Assembly: GCF_963378095.1 (NCBI RefSeq)
Contig: NZ_OY726397.1
Span: 5,389,375-5,453,374 of the forward strand
Direction: 5' to 3'
Source of the DNA: Mycolicibacterium sp. MU0053
GTDB taxonomy: Bacteria; Actinomycetota; Actinomycetes; Mycobacteriales; Mycobacteriaceae
DNA length: 64,000 nt
The notes beneath the pieces were generated by a model. That model saw nothing but the letters and a program-made list of their open reading frames with translations. It made no database searches and was not told the DNA's origin. Below are positions 46,414 through 57,148 of this stretch, in pieces. The position numbers were made by a program, and so were the translations under genes. Each line of letters starts with the position of its first letter. Within the stretch, counting starts at the first letter, position 1.

Positions 46414-47217
46414 GTGTCCGACGGCGAACAGGCCAAACCACGACGGCGCCGAGGTCGGCGCCGTGGTCGTCGTGCCGCCGGACCCGCCCAGCCCGCCGGC
46501 GACGGTCATCCCGACAGCCACCTCGACGCCGCTGTCCCGCCCGCGGTGAGCACCCCCAAGACCACCCCGAACATCGCCGCCGCCAAGCGCCCGTCCGCAC
46601 CGTCGCAGGGCAAGAACCGCCGCGCGCGTCCGCCCCGGCTGCGCACCGTGCACGAGACGTCGGCCGGTGGGTTGGTGATCGACCGCATCGACAGCCCGCC
46701 CGCCGAGCAGAGCGCGGCCCTGATCGGACGCATCGACCGGCGCGGCCGGATGCTGTGGTCGCTGCCCAAGGGACACATCGAGCAGGGCGAGACCGCCGAG
46801 CAGACCGCCATCCGGGAGGTCGCCGAGGAGACCGGCATCCAGGGCAGCGTGCTGGCCGCGCTCGGCAGCATCGACTACTGGTTCGTCACCGAGGGCCGGC
46901 GCGTGCACAAGACCGTGCACCACTACCTGCTGCGGTTCACCGGCGGCGAGCTGTCCGACGAGGACGTCGAAGTCAGCGAGGTGGCCTGGGTTCCGCTGCC
47001 GGAACTGCCGGCCCGGCTCGCCTACGCCGACGAACGTCGGCTGGCCCAGGTCGCCGGCGACCTGATCCACCGGCTGCAGACCCATGGGCCCGACGCGCTG
47101 CCGCCGCTGCCGCCGAGCGCGCCGCGGCGCCGACCGCAGACCCACTCGCGCACCCGCGACCGCCACAGTGACGAATCCGCTTCGGGACGGACGAACGGTT
47201 GCGGACAGTCGCCATGA
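46414..47217 (+). CDS. mutT4: Nudix hydrolase MutT4
   Basis: A 267-residue protein. An Arg/Ala-rich N-terminal ~85 residues is followed by a Nudix domain whose box runs [12 protein letters not shown]...REVAEETG (G-x5-E-x7-RE-x2-EE-x-G all present). A basic C-terminal tail ends it. It hydrolyses oxidised or other nucleoside diphosphate derivatives; its true substrate in mycobacteria is unclear. The stop overlaps the next start (ATGA), so it heads the operon leading to murJ and sigM. Confidence 0.93.
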   Translation: MSDGEQAKPRRRRGRRRGRRAAGPAQPAGDGHPDSHLDAAVPPAVSTPKTTPNIAAAKRPSAPSQGKNRRARPPRLRTVHETSAGGLVIDRIDSPPAEQSAALIGRIDRRGRMLWSLPKGHIEQGETAEQTAIREVAEETGIQGSVLAALGSIDYWFVTEGRRVHKTVHHYLLRFTGGELSDEDVEVSEVAWVPLPELPARLAYADERRLAQVAGDLIHRLQTHGPDALPPLPPSAPRRRPQTHSRTRDRHSDESASGRTNGCGQSP

Positions 47218-49544
47218 ACGCGCTGCGGCGCCGGCCGAGCGCGGCCTCCCGCATCGTGACCATGCTGGCAATCCTGGCGATGCTGCTACTGCCCGCCGCG
47301 CTGCCCGCGGCCGCCGCCCCCGGCGAAGCCTCGGAGCAGCCCGCCCCGTTCCTGATCATCAGCATCGACACCGTCAACCCCGACGTGGTCACCACCGCGA
47401 GCAGTTCCACCGTCACCGTCACCGGTTCGGTCACCAATGTCGGTGACCGGATCGTCCGCGACGTGGTGGCCCGCCTCGAGCACGCGCCGGCCGTCGGCGC
47501 CGCCGAGGCGTTGCGCACCGACCTGACCGGACCGACCGATCAGTTCGGGCCGGTCGGCGAGTTCGTCACGCTGTCGGACCAGCTGGCGCGCGGGCAGCAG
47601 GTGCCGTTCCGGTTCAGCTACCCGCTGCGCTCGGACGCCGAACCGGCGCTCGGGGTCGCCGACCCCGGGGTGTATCCGCTGCTGATCAATGTCAACGGCA
47701 CCCCCGACTACGGCGCGCCGGCGCGCCTCGACGACGCCCGGTTCCTGCTGCCGGTCCTCGGGGTGCCCCGGGAGGATTCCACCGGCGACACCGGACCCGT
47801 CGGCACCGACGCACTCGAAGCCGTCATCCCCCCGGACACCAGCAAGCCGGTGCAGACGACAATGCTGTGGCCGCTGGCCGACCGGCCCCGGCTGGCGCCG
47901 GGCGTACCCGGCGGAACCGCCCCGGTGCGGCTGATGGACGACGACCTGGCGACGTCGCTGGCCGCCGGCGGTCGCCTCGACACGCTGCTGGGCGCCGCGG
48001 AGTTCGCCACCAGCGATCCGGTGGACCCGGGCGGCGAGGTGACCCGCGCCCTGTGCCTGGCCGTCGATCCCGACCTGCTGGTCACGGTGAACGCGATGAC
48101 CGGCGGTTACGTCGTGGCCGACGCCGGCGACGGGCTCGGCACCGCGAGCCACCCCGGTACCGGGCAGGCCGCCGCGATCGCCTGGCTCGACCGGTTGCGG
48201 GCCCTGGCCGCGCGCATGTGTGTGGTGGCCGCGCCGTACGCCCAGGCCGACCTCGACGCGCTGCAGCGGGTCAACGACCGCGGCCTGAGCGGCTTCACCA
48301 CCGTGGGCGCCGCCAACCTGGTGGACGGGCTGCTGGGCGTGCGGTCGGTGCGCGGCGCAACACTCGTGGGCGACGGCACGCTGAGCCGCCGCACCGTGGA
48401 ACTGCTCAGCGCCCAGGGCAATACCGTGGCCATCGCGGCGGGCGATTCGACCGCCACCGATCCGGCCGACCTGACGGTGCGCCGGCTCTCCCCGCAGGTG
48501 GTCGTCGCGCCGTTCGACCCGGCCGTCGCGGCCGCGCTCGCCGCCGCGGGCGAAGCGCCGGTGGAACCGAACTACCTCGACGAGTCACTGGCGGTGCCGC
48601 CGCGGGACGACTCGCGCACCGCGCGGCGGCAGGACGCGCTCGGCGCCATGCTGTGGCGCAGCCTCGACCCGCAGGCCGAGCCACGCAGCCAGATCCTGAT
48701 GCCGCCGCTGACCTGGGACCTGGCGCCCGATGACGCCCAGGCGATCCTGACCACGTTGGCGACCACGATCCGCTCCGGCCTGGCGACCGCGCGGCCGCTG
48801 CCCGCCGTCGTCGCCGAGGCCGCGGGGCTGCCCGCGACGCCGGATCCCGACGCGGTCTCGCGAATCGACCCGCAGGTCCGGTTCGACGACGGCGTCGTCA
48901 ACACCATCGCGGGTCAGGTGGGTCGGCTGTGGGGCCTGACCGCGGCGCTGACCACCAACAACCAGACCGGCCTGACGGGGCTGCAATACACCGCGCCGCT
49001 GCGCGAGGACATGCTGCGTGCGCTGAGCCAGGCCGAACGCCCCGAGGTGCGCAACGAACTGGCCGCGCAGCGGCTGGCCGTGGTGGGCCGCACCGTCCAC
49101 GACCTGTTCGGGGCCGTGACGGTGGTGAACCCGGGCGGCTCCTACACGCTGGCCACCGAGCGCAGCCCGCTGCCGCTGGCGCTGCGCAACGACCTGGCGG
49201 TGCCGATCCGGGTGCGCCTCGCGGTCGACGCCCCGCCCGGCATGTCGGTCACCGACATCGGCGAACAGGAACTACCGCCCGGCTACCTGCCGATCCACAT
49301 CCCGGTCGAGGTGCACTTCAGCCAGCGGGTGGCCGTCGACGTGTCGCTGCACACCCCCGACGGGCTGACGCTCGGTGAACCGGTCCGGCTGTCGGTGCAC
49401 TCCAACGCCTACGGCAAGGTGTTGTTCATCATCACCCTGGCGGCCGCGGCGGTGCTCATCACGCTGACCGCGCGCCGACTGTGGCACCGTTTCCGAGGTC
49501 AACCCGACCCCGCCGACCTGGATCGACCAGAACCCACACCATGA
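47214..49544 (+). CDS. DUF6049 exported membrane-anchored protein (Rv3909-like)
   Basis: A 776-residue protein. A signal peptide ([24 protein letters not shown]) leads a large extracytoplasmic region with an early Ig-like fold ([25 protein letters not shown]). A C-terminal membrane helix follows ([18 protein letters not shown]). It is translationally coupled on both sides (ATGA at start and stop) between mutT4 and murJ. That suggests a part in lipid II export or cell-wall assembly, though its role is not known. Confidence 0.88.
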   Translation: MNALRRRPSAASRIVTMLAILAMLLLPAALPAAAAPGEASEQPAPFLIISIDTVNPDVVTTASSSTVTVTGSVTNVGDRIVRDVVARLEHAPAVGAAEALRTDLTGPTDQFGPVGEFVTLSDQLARGQQVPFRFSYPLRSDAEPALGVADPGVYPLLINVNGTPDYGAPARLDDARFLLPVLGVPREDSTGDTGPVGTDALEAVIPPDTSKPVQTTMLWPLADRPRLAPGVPGGTAPVRLMDDDLATSLAAGGRLDTLLGAAEFATSDPVDPGGEVTRALCLAVDPDLLVTVNAMTGGYVVADAGDGLGTASHPGTGQAAAIAWLDRLRALAARMCVVAAPYAQADLDALQRVNDRGLSGFTTVGAANLVDGLLGVRSVRGATLVGDGTLSRRTVELLSAQGNTVAIAAGDSTATDPADLTVRRLSPQVVVAPFDPAVAAALAAAGEAPVEPNYLDESLAVPPRDDSRTARRQDALGAMLWRSLDPQAEPRSQILMPPLTWDLAPDDAQAILTTLATTIRSGLATARPLPAVVAEAAGLPATPDPDAVSRIDPQVRFDDGVVNTIAGQVGRLWGLTAALTTNNQTGLTGLQYTAPLREDMLRALSQAERPEVRNELAAQRLAVVGRTVHDLFGAVTVVNPGGSYTLATERSPLPLALRNDLAVPIRVRLAVDAPPGMSVTDIGEQELPPGYLPIHIPVEVHFSQRVAVDVSLHTPDGLTLGEPVRLSVHSNAYGKVLFIITLAAAAVLITLTARRLWHRFRGQPDPADLDRPEPTP

Positions 49545-52500
49545 ACGCACCGCAGGACGCCCGCCGCAGGCGCCCCCGCTCCACACCGCTGCCGCCACCA
49601 CCGGCGGCCGCCGCGGGCTCGGGTCGGCCGGTGCGCCCGGAGTTGACCGACGCGGCCGTCGTGTCCCGGTCGTGGGGCATGGCCATTGCCACGCTGGTCA
49701 GCCGGATCACCGGCTTCATCCGCATCGTGTTGCTGGCGGCCATCCTGGGCGCGGCGCTGTCGAGTTCGTTCACGGTCGCCAATCAGTTGCCCAACCTGGT
49801 GGCCGCGCTGGTGCTGGAGGCGACGTTCACCGCGATCTTCGTGCCGGTCCTGGCGCGGGCCGAGCGCGAGGACGCCGACGGCGGCGCCGCATTCGTCCGG
49901 CGGCTGGTCACGCTGGCGACCACGCTGCTGCTCATCACCACGGTGTTGTCGGTGGCCGGCGCCCCGCTGCTGGTGCGGCTCATGCTGGGCAGTCACCCGC
50001 AGGTCAACGAGCCGCTCACGCGGGCGTTCGCCTATCTGCTGCTGCCGCAGGTGATCTTCTACGGGCTGTCGTCGGTGTTCATGGCAATCCTGAACAATCG
50101 CAATGAGTTTCGGGCACCGGCCTGGGCGCCGGTGATCAACAACGTGGTGGCCATCGCGACGCTGGTGCTCTACCTGCTGGTGCCCGGTGAACTGTCGGTG
50201 GATCCGGTGCAGATGGGCAACCCGAAACTGCTGGTGCTGGGCATCGGCACCACGCTGGGGGTGGTGGCGCAGACCGCCGTGCTGTTGCTGGCGATCCGCC
50301 GGGAACGGATCAGCCTGCGCCCGCTGTGGGGCATCGACGCCCGCCTGAAGCGCTTCGGCGCGATGGCCGCGGCCATGGTGCTCTACGTCCTGATCAGCCA
50401 GATCGGGCTGATCGTCGGCAACCAGATCGCCAGTGGGGCCGCGGCTTCCGGGCCCGCGATCTACAACTACACCTGGCTCGTGCTGATGCTGCCGTTCGGG
50501 ATGATCGGCGTGACCGTGCTGACCGTGGTGATGCCGAGGCTGAGCCGCAACGCCGCGGCCAACGACTCCCCCGCCGTGCTCGCCGACCTGTCGTTGGCCA
50601 CCCGGCTGACGATGATCACCCTGATCCCGATCGTCGCGTTCATGACCGTCGGCGGGCCGGCGATCGGTTCCGCGCTGTTCGCCTACGGCAATTTCGGGTC
50701 GGTGGACGCCAACTATCTCGGCATCTCAATCGCGTTGTCCGCGTTCACCTTGGTGCCCTACGCCCTGGTGCTGCTGCAACTGCGGGTGTTCTATGCGCGG
50801 GAGCAGCCCTGGATCCCGATCGCGATCATCGTGGTGATCACCATTGTCAAGATCGTGGCCTCGGTGCTGGCCCCGCACATGACCAGCAACCCGGACCTGG
50901 TGGCCGGATTCCTGGGTCTGGCCAACGGCCTCGGCTTCCTGGTGGGCGCGGTGGCCGGCTATGTGCTGCTGCGCCGGACGCTGCGCCCGCCCGGTGGCCG
51001 ACTGCTGGGCGTGGCGGTGGTCCGCACCATCCTGGTGACCATCACCGCGTCCCTGCTGGCGGGTTTGCTGGGCTATGTCGCCGATACGTTGCTGGGCCTG
51101 GCGGAACTGACCGAGGCGTGGGGCGGGGCGGGCTCGCTGCTGCGGCTGGCGATCATCGGCGCCCTGATGCTGCCGGTCGTCGTCGCGGTGCTGGTGCTGG
51201 CGAAGGTGCCCGAGGCGCTGGCGGCGAAGACCGCGGTCTTGACCCGGTTACGGCGCGGTCACGCGGTAGCCGCAACTGGATCCGGTGTCTCCCACTCGGA
51301 TCCGAGCCGTGCCGCGGTCCAGTACCCTGAGCAGAGGAATTCGCCCCCGCCGGCGTCGTGGCCGACCCACGCAGCAACCCGGCCGGGGACGCCGGCAGAG
51401 GTTGCCGGGGCTGGAAACGCAGGAGGACCGGTGGTGGACGATGACCCCGCGGGCAGCCCCCTGACCGACGCCGCCGGCGACCGTCCCCGGCAGGCCGCCG
51501 CCGATTCCGGAGCCGATGGACCACCGACGGCCGCGGGCCCGTCGTCGGAGCCGCCGCAGCGACCCCACGCCGACTTCGCCGGTGATCCCAGCCGGGAACC
51601 CATGGCATTCGATCCGCCCAGCGAACGCTCCGTGGATGCCGGCACCGATGACGTCTACCTGATCCCCGGCGCCAGCATCGCCGACGGCCGCTACCGACTG
51701 CTGGTGTTCCACGGCGGCCCCGAACATCTGCAGTTCTGGCAGGCGCTCGACACGGCGCTCAATCGCCAGGTCGCGTTGACGTTCGTCGATCCCGAGGGGG
51801 TCCTGCCGCCCGGTGAGGTCCGTGAAATCCTTTCCCGCACAATGCGGTTGAGCCGGGTCGAAGCGCTCGGCATCGCCCGCGTGCTGGACGTCACCGACAC
51901 CGGTTCCGGTGGTCTGGTGGTCTCGGAGTGGATTCGGGGCGGCTCCCTACAAGAGGTCGCGGACACCTCGCCGTCGCCGATCGGCGGTGCCCGCGCGGTC
52001 CAATCGCTGGCTGCCGCAGCCGAATCCGCGCACCAGGCCGGGGTCGCGCTGTCGATCGATCACCCCAGCCGGATCCGGGTCAGCGTGGAGGGCGACGTCG
52101 TCCTGGCGTTCCCGGCCACCATGCCCGAGGCCACCCCCGAGGACGACATCCGCGGCACCGGCGCCGCGCTGTACGCGCTGCTGGTGAACCGCTGGCCGCT
52201 GCCGGAGACCGGTGAACCCAGCGGGCTGGCACCGGCGGACTTGGACGCCGCCGGCCAACCCGTCGAACCCCGCTCCGTCGACCGCGCGATCCCGTTCCAG
52301 ATCTCGGCGGCCGCGGCCCGTTCCGTGCAGGAGGGTGGCGGGATCCGCACCGCCCCAACGCTGTTGAACCTGCTGCAGCAGACCACCGCGGTGGCCGACC
52401 GCACCGAGCTGATCGAACCGATCGATCAGGACCGGTCTCAGGTCGGCACCGAGGTCACCCTCGACGAGGAGACCGCCGCGCGGCGGCGGCGCGCCCTGCT

Positions 52501-53122
52501 GATCGGTGGCGGCGTCGCCGGCGCCATCGTGCTGGTCGCCCTGATCGTGCTCGCGACCCTGCTCGGTCGCATCTTCGGCGATGTCGGGGGCGGCCTCGAC
52601 GGCGATCAGTTGGGCCTGAACCCGCCGACCACCGCCACCGCCGGGGACGACGGCACCACCACCCCGGCCGGCACCGCGGTCAAACCCGCCGGCGTGACGG
52701 TGTTCTCGCCCGGCGGCGGTGCCGATGCGCCGAGCCTGGCCGCGCTGGCGATCGACGGCGACCGTTCCACGGTGTGGCCCACCGACACCTACTCCGATGC
52801 GGTGCCGTTCCCCGACTTCAAATCCGGCGTCGGGTTGCTGCTGACCCTGCCGGAGCCGACGAAGATCGGTGCGGTCACCGTCGATCTGTCCAGCACCGGC
52901 ACCCAGATTCAGATCCGGTCGTCGTCGTCGGCGAATCCATCCACACTCGAGGACACCACCGCCTTGACGGACCCGGCCACCATGCGCCGCGGCACCAACA
53001 CCATCGAGGTCGACTCGTCCGAGCCGACATCCAATGTGCTGGTGTGGATTTCGACCCTCGGCAGCACCGATGGCGAGAGCCGCACCGACATCGCCGAGGT
53101 CACCGTCCACGCCGCGGAATGA
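49541..53122 (+). CDS. murJ: Lipid II flippase MurJ/MviN fused to a pseudokinase and lectin-like tail (Rv3910-like)
   Basis: A 1,193-residue protein. Residues ~45-570 are the 14-helix MurJ flippase (SWGMAIATLVSRITGFIRI; LPNLVAALVLEATFTAIFVPV). Residues ~700-930 resemble a protein kinase fold without the catalytic HRD and DFG motifs (ADGRYRLLVFHG; LEDVT-type strands). A membrane helix (GGVAGAIVLVALIVLATLLG) and a C-terminal extracellular beta domain follow. In M. tuberculosis the pseudokinase is phosphorylated by PknB and recruits FhaA to limit lipid II export. The start at ATG 49541 overlaps the upstream stop. Confidence 0.93.
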   Translation: MNAPQDARRRRPRSTPLPPPPAAAAGSGRPVRPELTDAAVVSRSWGMAIATLVSRITGFIRIVLLAAILGAALSSSFTVANQLPNLVAALVLEATFTAIFVPVLARAEREDADGGAAFVRRLVTLATTLLLITTVLSVAGAPLLVRLMLGSHPQVNEPLTRAFAYLLLPQVIFYGLSSVFMAILNNRNEFRAPAWAPVINNVVAIATLVLYLLVPGELSVDPVQMGNPKLLVLGIGTTLGVVAQTAVLLLAIRRERISLRPLWGIDARLKRFGAMAAAMVLYVLISQIGLIVGNQIASGAAASGPAIYNYTWLVLMLPFGMIGVTVLTVVMPRLSRNAAANDSPAVLADLSLATRLTMITLIPIVAFMTVGGPAIGSALFAYGNFGSVDANYLGISIALSAFTLVPYALVLLQLRVFYAREQPWIPIAIIVVITIVKIVASVLAPHMTSNPDLVAGFLGLANGLGFLVGAVAGYVLLRRTLRPPGGRLLGVAVVRTILVTITASLLAGLLGYVADTLLGLAELTEAWGGAGSLLRLAIIGALMLPVVVAVLVLAKVPEALAAKTAVLTRLRRGHAVAATGSGVSHSDPSRAAVQYPEQRNSPPPASWPTHAATRPGTPAEVAGAGNAGGPVVDDDPAGSPLTDAAGDRPRQAAADSGADGPPTAAGPSSEPPQRPHADFAGDPSREPMAFDPPSERSVDAGTDDVYLIPGASIADGRYRLLVFHGGPEHLQFWQALDTALNRQVALTFVDPEGVLPPGEVREILSRTMRLSRVEALGIARVLDVTDTGSGGLVVSEWIRGGSLQEVADTSPSPIGGARAVQSLAAAAESAHQAGVALSIDHPSRIRVSVEGDVVLAFPATMPEATPEDDIRGTGAALYALLVNRWPLPETGEPSGLAPADLDAAGQPVEPRSVDRAIPFQISAAAARSVQEGGGIRTAPTLLNLLQQTTAVADRTELIEPIDQDRSQVGTEVTLDEETAARRRRALLIGGGVAGAIVLVALIVLATLLGRIFGDVGGGLDGDQLGLNPPTTATAGDDGTTTPAGTAVKPAGVTVFSPGGGADAPSLAALAIDGDRSTVWPTDTYSDAVPFPDFKSGVGLLLTLPEPTKIGAVTVDLSSTGTQIQIRSSSSANPSTLEDTTALTDPATMRRGTNTIEVDSSEPTSNVLVWISTLGSTDGESRTDIAEVTVHAAE

Positions 53123-53160
53123 TCTGACCGGGGGTTGTCCACACCCGGCCAGGCGGCGAA

Positions 53161-53772
53161 GTGCCGCCGGTCGCCGCGGTCCCTACCGTCCACCCGGTGG
53201 TCAGCGACAGCTCCGAGAACACCCCGCGCTCCGATGCCGAACTGCTCACGGCGCACGTCGCCGGTGACGCGGGGGCGTTCGCCGAACTGTTCACCCGGCA
53301 TCGGCGCCGGCTGCACCGCCTGGCCGCCGCGCGCAGCCCGACCCCCGAGGACGCCGCCGACGCGATGCAGGACGCGATGCTGGCCGCGCACCGCGCCGCG
53401 GACAGCTTCGGGCACCGCGCCACCGTCGGCAGCTGGCTGTACCGGATCGTGCACAACGCCTGCATCGACCGGGGCCGCGCCCTGGCGGCCCGGCCCGAGG
53501 TGTGGTTCGACGAGGACGAGCACCCCGTGGCCGACTGGACGCCCCGGCTGGAGACCACGCTGCTGGTCCGCTCCGCGCTGCGGGGGCTACCCGCCGACCA
53601 ACGCGCCGCGGTGCTCACGGTCGACCTGCACGGCTACACGGTCGCCGAGGCCGCGCGGCTGCTGGGGGTCCCGGAGGGCACCGTCAAGAGCAGGCGGGCC
53701 CGGGCCCGCAGCCGGCTGCGGCAGGCACTGGCCCCCCGACCACACCGGGACGGCGAGGTTACCGGAGACTGA
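53161..53772 (+). CDS. sigM: ECF RNA polymerase sigma factor SigM
   Basis: A 203-residue (or shorter) ECF sigma factor. Region 2 is LLTAHVAGDAGAFAELFTRHRRRLHRL... with DAADAMQDAMLAAHR, and region 4 has the helix-turn-helix YTVAEAARLLGVPEGTVKSR. The start may be GTG 53161 or GTG 53197 (VVSDSSENTP), the latter giving the usual ~190 residues. The probable anti-sigma gene follows within 5 bases. Confidence 0.94.
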   Translation: MPPVAAVPTVHPVVSDSSENTPRSDAELLTAHVAGDAGAFAELFTRHRRRLHRLAAARSPTPEDAADAMQDAMLAAHRAADSFGHRATVGSWLYRIVHNACIDRGRALAARPEVWFDEDEHPVADWTPRLETTLLVRSALRGLPADQRAAVLTVDLHGYTVAEAARLLGVPEGTVKSRRARARSRLRQALAPRPHRDGEVTGD

Positions 53773-53776
53773 TCCG

Positions 53777-54316
53777 GTGCCGTCCACCCCGCCCCAGCAG
53801 GGCGATCCCCGACCGCACCGGGTCACCGGCGTCGGCTCCGGAGGCGCCGGGCACAGCGCGCGGCCGGCGCCCCGCCCGGCCCGGCGGACCGCCGCGCTCC
53901 TCGGCGGCGCGGCGGCGCTGGTGGCCGTCGGGGTCGGCAGCGCGGCGCTGCTGATGTCCCCCGGCCCGGTGCCGTCGACGCCGACATCGGCCCAGCACAT
54001 CACCGTCACACCGACCGTGCCGCTGTCCGAACCGGACATCGTCGCCCTGCTGCACCGCCCGCCCGATTTCGGGGCGCTGACGGTGCCCGGTCGTCGGGCG
54101 TCCTGCCTGTCCGGCCTCGGCTACCCGGCCGCCACCCGGGCGCTGGGCGCCCGCCCGATCGAGGTCGCCGGAGCACCCGGAATCCTGCTGGTGCTGCCGG
54201 GCGGCAGCGCCACCGAGTTGACCGCCGTCGTCGTCGCGCCGAACTGCAACGCCGCCGACACCGGTTTGTTGGCCCAGACCACGGTGGCCCGGCCCGACCC
54301 GGGCGATCCGCCCTGA
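53777..54316 (+). CDS. Probable SigM anti-sigma factor (Rv3912-like)
   Basis: A 179-residue protein with one membrane helix (TAALLGGAAALVAVGVGSAALL) after a basic cytoplasmic N-terminus of ~50 residues, then an extracytoplasmic domain with two cysteines (ASCLSGLG; APNCNAAD). It starts at GTG 53777, four bases after the sigM stop. Position and topology fit the membrane anti-sigma factor that holds SigM. The N-terminal sigma-binding part is shorter than usual. Confidence 0.75.
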   Translation: MPSTPPQQGDPRPHRVTGVGSGGAGHSARPAPRPARRTAALLGGAAALVAVGVGSAALLMSPGPVPSTPTSAQHITVTPTVPLSEPDIVALLHRPPDFGALTVPGRRASCLSGLGYPAATRALGARPIEVAGAPGILLVLPGGSATELTAVVVAPNCNAADTGLLAQTTVARPDPGDPP

Positions 54317-54380
54317 CCGCGGGCGACCAGGCCCGTCACCGCCGCCGGCGTGCGACGATCGATGTGCCCAGCGACGCCGC

Positions 54381-54406
54381 GGAACAGCCGCGCCTACGCT
54401 GGTGTT
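54381..54406 (+). promoter_or_regulatory. SigH-type promoter for trxB-trxA
   Basis: GGAAC at 54381-54385 is followed by 18 bases and GTT at 54404-54406, matching the mycobacterial SigH consensus (GGAA(C/T)-N18-20-GTT). It lies 60 bases before the trxB start. In M. tuberculosis the thioredoxin system is in the SigH oxidative-stress regulon. Confidence 0.65.
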
Positions 54407-54466
54407 ACTAGACAGTGTTCCGGCCCAGCACCCGAGGCCGCTCCGAGAGAACCCAGAAAGGCCCGC

Positions 54467-55438
54467 ATGAGCGCCAGTCCGACCGTCCACGAGGTCATCA
54501 TCATCGGCTCCGGCCCGGCCGGCTATACCGCGGCGATCTACACCGCCCGCGCCCAGCTGGCACCCCTGGTATTCGAGGGCAGCGCCTTCGGCGGTGCCCT
54601 GATGACCACCACCGAGGTGGAGAACTACCCCGGCTTCAAAGACGGCATCCAGGGCCCGGATCTGATGGACCAGATGCGGGAGCAGGCGCTGCGGTTCGGC
54701 GCGGACCTGCAGATGGAGGACGTCGAAGCGGTGTCGTTGACCGGCCCGGTGAAGTCCGTGACCACCGCCGGCGGCGAGACCTTCCACGCTCGCTCGGTGA
54801 TCCTGGCCATGGGTGCCGCCCCCCGCTACCTGGGGGTTCCCGGTGAGCAGGAGCTGCTCGGGCGTGGCGTCAGTTCGTGCGCGACCTGCGACGGGTTCTT
54901 CTTCAAGGACCAGGACATCGCCGTGATCGGCGGTGGCGACTCCGCTATGGAGGAGGCCACCTTCCTGACCCGGTTCGCCCGCAGCGTCACCCTGGTGCAC
55001 CGCCGCGACGAGTTCCGCGCCTCCAAGATCATGCTCGAGCGGGCCCGCACCAACGACAAGATCACCTTCCTGACCAACACCCAGGTGCTCGCGGTCGAGG
55101 GCACCGACACCGTCACCGGCCTGCGGGTTCGCGATACGGCCAACGGCAGCGAATCGGTGCTGCCGGTCACCGGCGTCTTCGTCGCAATCGGCCACGATCC
55201 GCGCTCGGAGCTGGTCCGCGACACGCTGGATCTCGACGCCGACGGCTACGTGCTGGTGCAGGGTCAGACCACCGCCACCTCCGTCGAGGGCGTGTTTGCC
55301 TCGGGCGACCTGGTGGACCGCACCTACCGGCAGGCGATCACGGCCGCCGGCAGCGGCTGTGCGGCGGCCATCGACGCCGAACGCTGGCTCGCCGAGGCCA
55401 GCGACGAGAACATCGATCTGATTGGAGCTCAGCAATGA
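54467..55438 (+). CDS. trxB: Thioredoxin reductase
   Basis: A 323-residue FAD/NADPH enzyme with FAD-binding [12 protein letters not shown] at residue ~14, active-site CATC ([11 protein letters not shown]), the NADPH motif [11 protein letters not shown] and the late [10 protein letters not shown]. It reduces thioredoxin, encoded directly downstream with a 4-base overlap (ATGA). The start at ATG 54467 is chosen over upstream in-frame codons because [16 protein letters not shown] matches the family N-terminus. Confidence 0.97.
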   Translation: MSASPTVHEVIIIGSGPAGYTAAIYTARAQLAPLVFEGSAFGGALMTTTEVENYPGFKDGIQGPDLMDQMREQALRFGADLQMEDVEAVSLTGPVKSVTTAGGETFHARSVILAMGAAPRYLGVPGEQELLGRGVSSCATCDGFFFKDQDIAVIGGGDSAMEEATFLTRFARSVTLVHRRDEFRASKIMLERARTNDKITFLTNTQVLAVEGTDTVTGLRVRDTANGSESVLPVTGVFVAIGHDPRSELVRDTLDLDADGYVLVQGQTTATSVEGVFASGDLVDRTYRQAITAAGSGCAAAIDAERWLAEASDENIDLIGAQQ

Positions 55439-55776
55439 CAACTTCCGACAAGCACGCCACCATCGAGGTCACCGACGGCTCGTTCTCCGAGACCGTCCTG
55501 AAGAGCAATACCCCTGTGCTGGTGGACTTTTGGGCCACCTGGTGCGGTCCGTGCAAGATGGTCGCGCCGGTGCTGGAGGAGATCGCCGCGGAGAAGGGCG
55601 GCCAGCTGACCGTCGCCAAACTCGACGTGGATGCCAATCCGAACACGGCCCAGAGCTTCTCGGTGGTGTCGATTCCGACGCTGATCCTGTTCAAGGACGG
55701 CGAGCCGGTAAAGCGGATTGTCGGGGCCAAGGGCAAGGCTGCGCTGCTGCGCGAAATCGCCGACTTCGTTAGCTGA
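55435..55776 (+). CDS. trxA: Thioredoxin
   Basis: A 113-residue thioredoxin with active site WCGPC ([11 protein letters not shown]) and the cis-proline segment SIPTLILF. It is called trxC in M. tuberculosis. It starts at ATG 55435, overlapping the trxB stop, and so is co-expressed with its reductase. Confidence 0.97.
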   Translation: MTTSDKHATIEVTDGSFSETVLKSNTPVLVDFWATWCGPCKMVAPVLEEIAAEKGGQLTVAKLDVDANPNTAQSFSVVSIPTLILFKDGEPVKRIVGAKGKAALLREIADFVS

Positions 55777-55936
55777 CCGTTTGCCAGCGGCCGCGGCCAC
55801 CCGGCCGCGGCGACGCTCGCATTGGCCTGGCGTTTTCCCGATTCCGGCGCAGGTCTGCGACAATAATCGCAGTCTGCCTTGCCATGGTCGGCGTCCCCGA
55901 GGGACTCCGACCGCCGTGACCGAAGGGCCCTAACTC

Positions 55937-57148
55937 ATGTCGAGTCCCCGCCACGGAGCCGCTCCTGACGTGCTCCGTCTCGGAGACCGCGGCCTCGCTG
56001 TGACCGAGATCCGCGCCGCGTTGGCGGCGCTGGGTCTGATCGACAGCCCGGACGCCGACTTGACCACCGGAAAGCATGTCGCGGTGGACCTGTTCGACGC
56101 CGAGTTGGATGAGGCGGTGCGCGCCTTCCAGCAGCACCGCGCCCTGCTGGTCGACGGGATCGTCGGCGAGGCCACCTACCGGGCCATCAAGGAGGCGTCC
56201 TATCGCCTGGGCGCCCGCACGCTCAACCACCAGTTCGGCGCCCCGATGTACGGCGACGATGTCGCGACGCTGCAGGCTCGCCTGCAGGACCTCGGTTTCT
56301 ACACCGGTTTGGTCGACGGGCATTTCGGGCTGCAGACCCACAACGCCCTGATGTCCTATCAGCGCGAGTACGGCCTGGCCGCCGACGGTATCTGCGGCCC
56401 GGAAACCCTGCGTTCCTTGTATTTTCTGGGCTCGCGGGTCACGGGCGGTTCCCCGCACGCGATCCGCGAGGAAGAAATGGTGCGCCGGTCCGGCCCGAAG
56501 CTGTCCGGGAAACGCATCATCATCGATCCGGGCCTCGGCGGGCACGATCTGGGCGTGCTGACCCAGGGTGCGGGCGGCCCGATCAGCGAAGCAGACATTT
56601 TGTGGGACTTGGCAAGTCGGCTCGAGGGCCGCATGACCGCCATCGGCATGGAGACCTTCCTGTCCCGGCCGGCCAACCACGGTCCCTCCGATGCGCAGCG
56701 CGCCGAGACCGCCAACGGCGTCGGCGCCGACCTGATGATCAGCCTGCGCTGCGCCACCCAGCCCAATCCGGCCGCCAACGGTGTGGCCTCCTTCTACTTC
56801 GGCAACTCGCACGGGTCGGTGTCCACCATCGGGCGCAATCTCGCCGATTTCATCCAACGAGAAGTGGTCGCGCGCACCGGTTTACGCGATTGCCGCAGCC
56901 ATGGCCGCACCTGGGAGCTGCTCCGGTTGACCCGGATGCCCACGGTGCAGGTCGATGTCGGCTACATCAGCAATTCGCGGGACCGCGCCATGCTGGTGTC
57001 GACCCAGACCCGGGACGCGATCGCGGAGGGCATTCTTGCCGCCGTGAAGCGGTTGTACCTGCTCGGCAAGAACGACCGGCCGACGGGCACCTTCACGTTC
57101 GCCGAATTGCTGGCCCACGAACTGTCGGTGGAGCAGGCCAGCCGCTAG
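55937..57148 (+). CDS. cwlM: CwlM, peptidoglycan-amidase-like regulator of MurA
   Basis: A 403-residue protein. Two peptidoglycan-binding repeats (residues ~10-75 GDRGLAVTEIRAAL...; ~92-155 GDDVATLQARLQDLGFYTG) are followed by an amidase_3-type domain (KRIIIDPGLGGHD...). In mycobacteria CwlM lacks export and acts in the cytoplasm, where PknB phosphorylation lets it activate MurA. No signal peptide is seen here, in agreement. It overlaps the convergent downstream gene by 4 bases. Confidence 0.94.
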   Translation: MSSPRHGAAPDVLRLGDRGLAVTEIRAALAALGLIDSPDADLTTGKHVAVDLFDAELDEAVRAFQQHRALLVDGIVGEATYRAIKEASYRLGARTLNHQFGAPMYGDDVATLQARLQDLGFYTGLVDGHFGLQTHNALMSYQREYGLAADGICGPETLRSLYFLGSRVTGGSPHAIREEEMVRRSGPKLSGKRIIIDPGLGGHDLGVLTQGAGGPISEADILWDLASRLEGRMTAIGMETFLSRPANHGPSDAQRAETANGVGADLMISLRCATQPNPAANGVASFYFGNSHGSVSTIGRNLADFIQREVVARTGLRDCRSHGRTWELLRLTRMPTVQVDVGYISNSRDRAMLVSTQTRDAIAEGILAAVKRLYLLGKNDRPTGTFTFAELLAHELSVEQASR

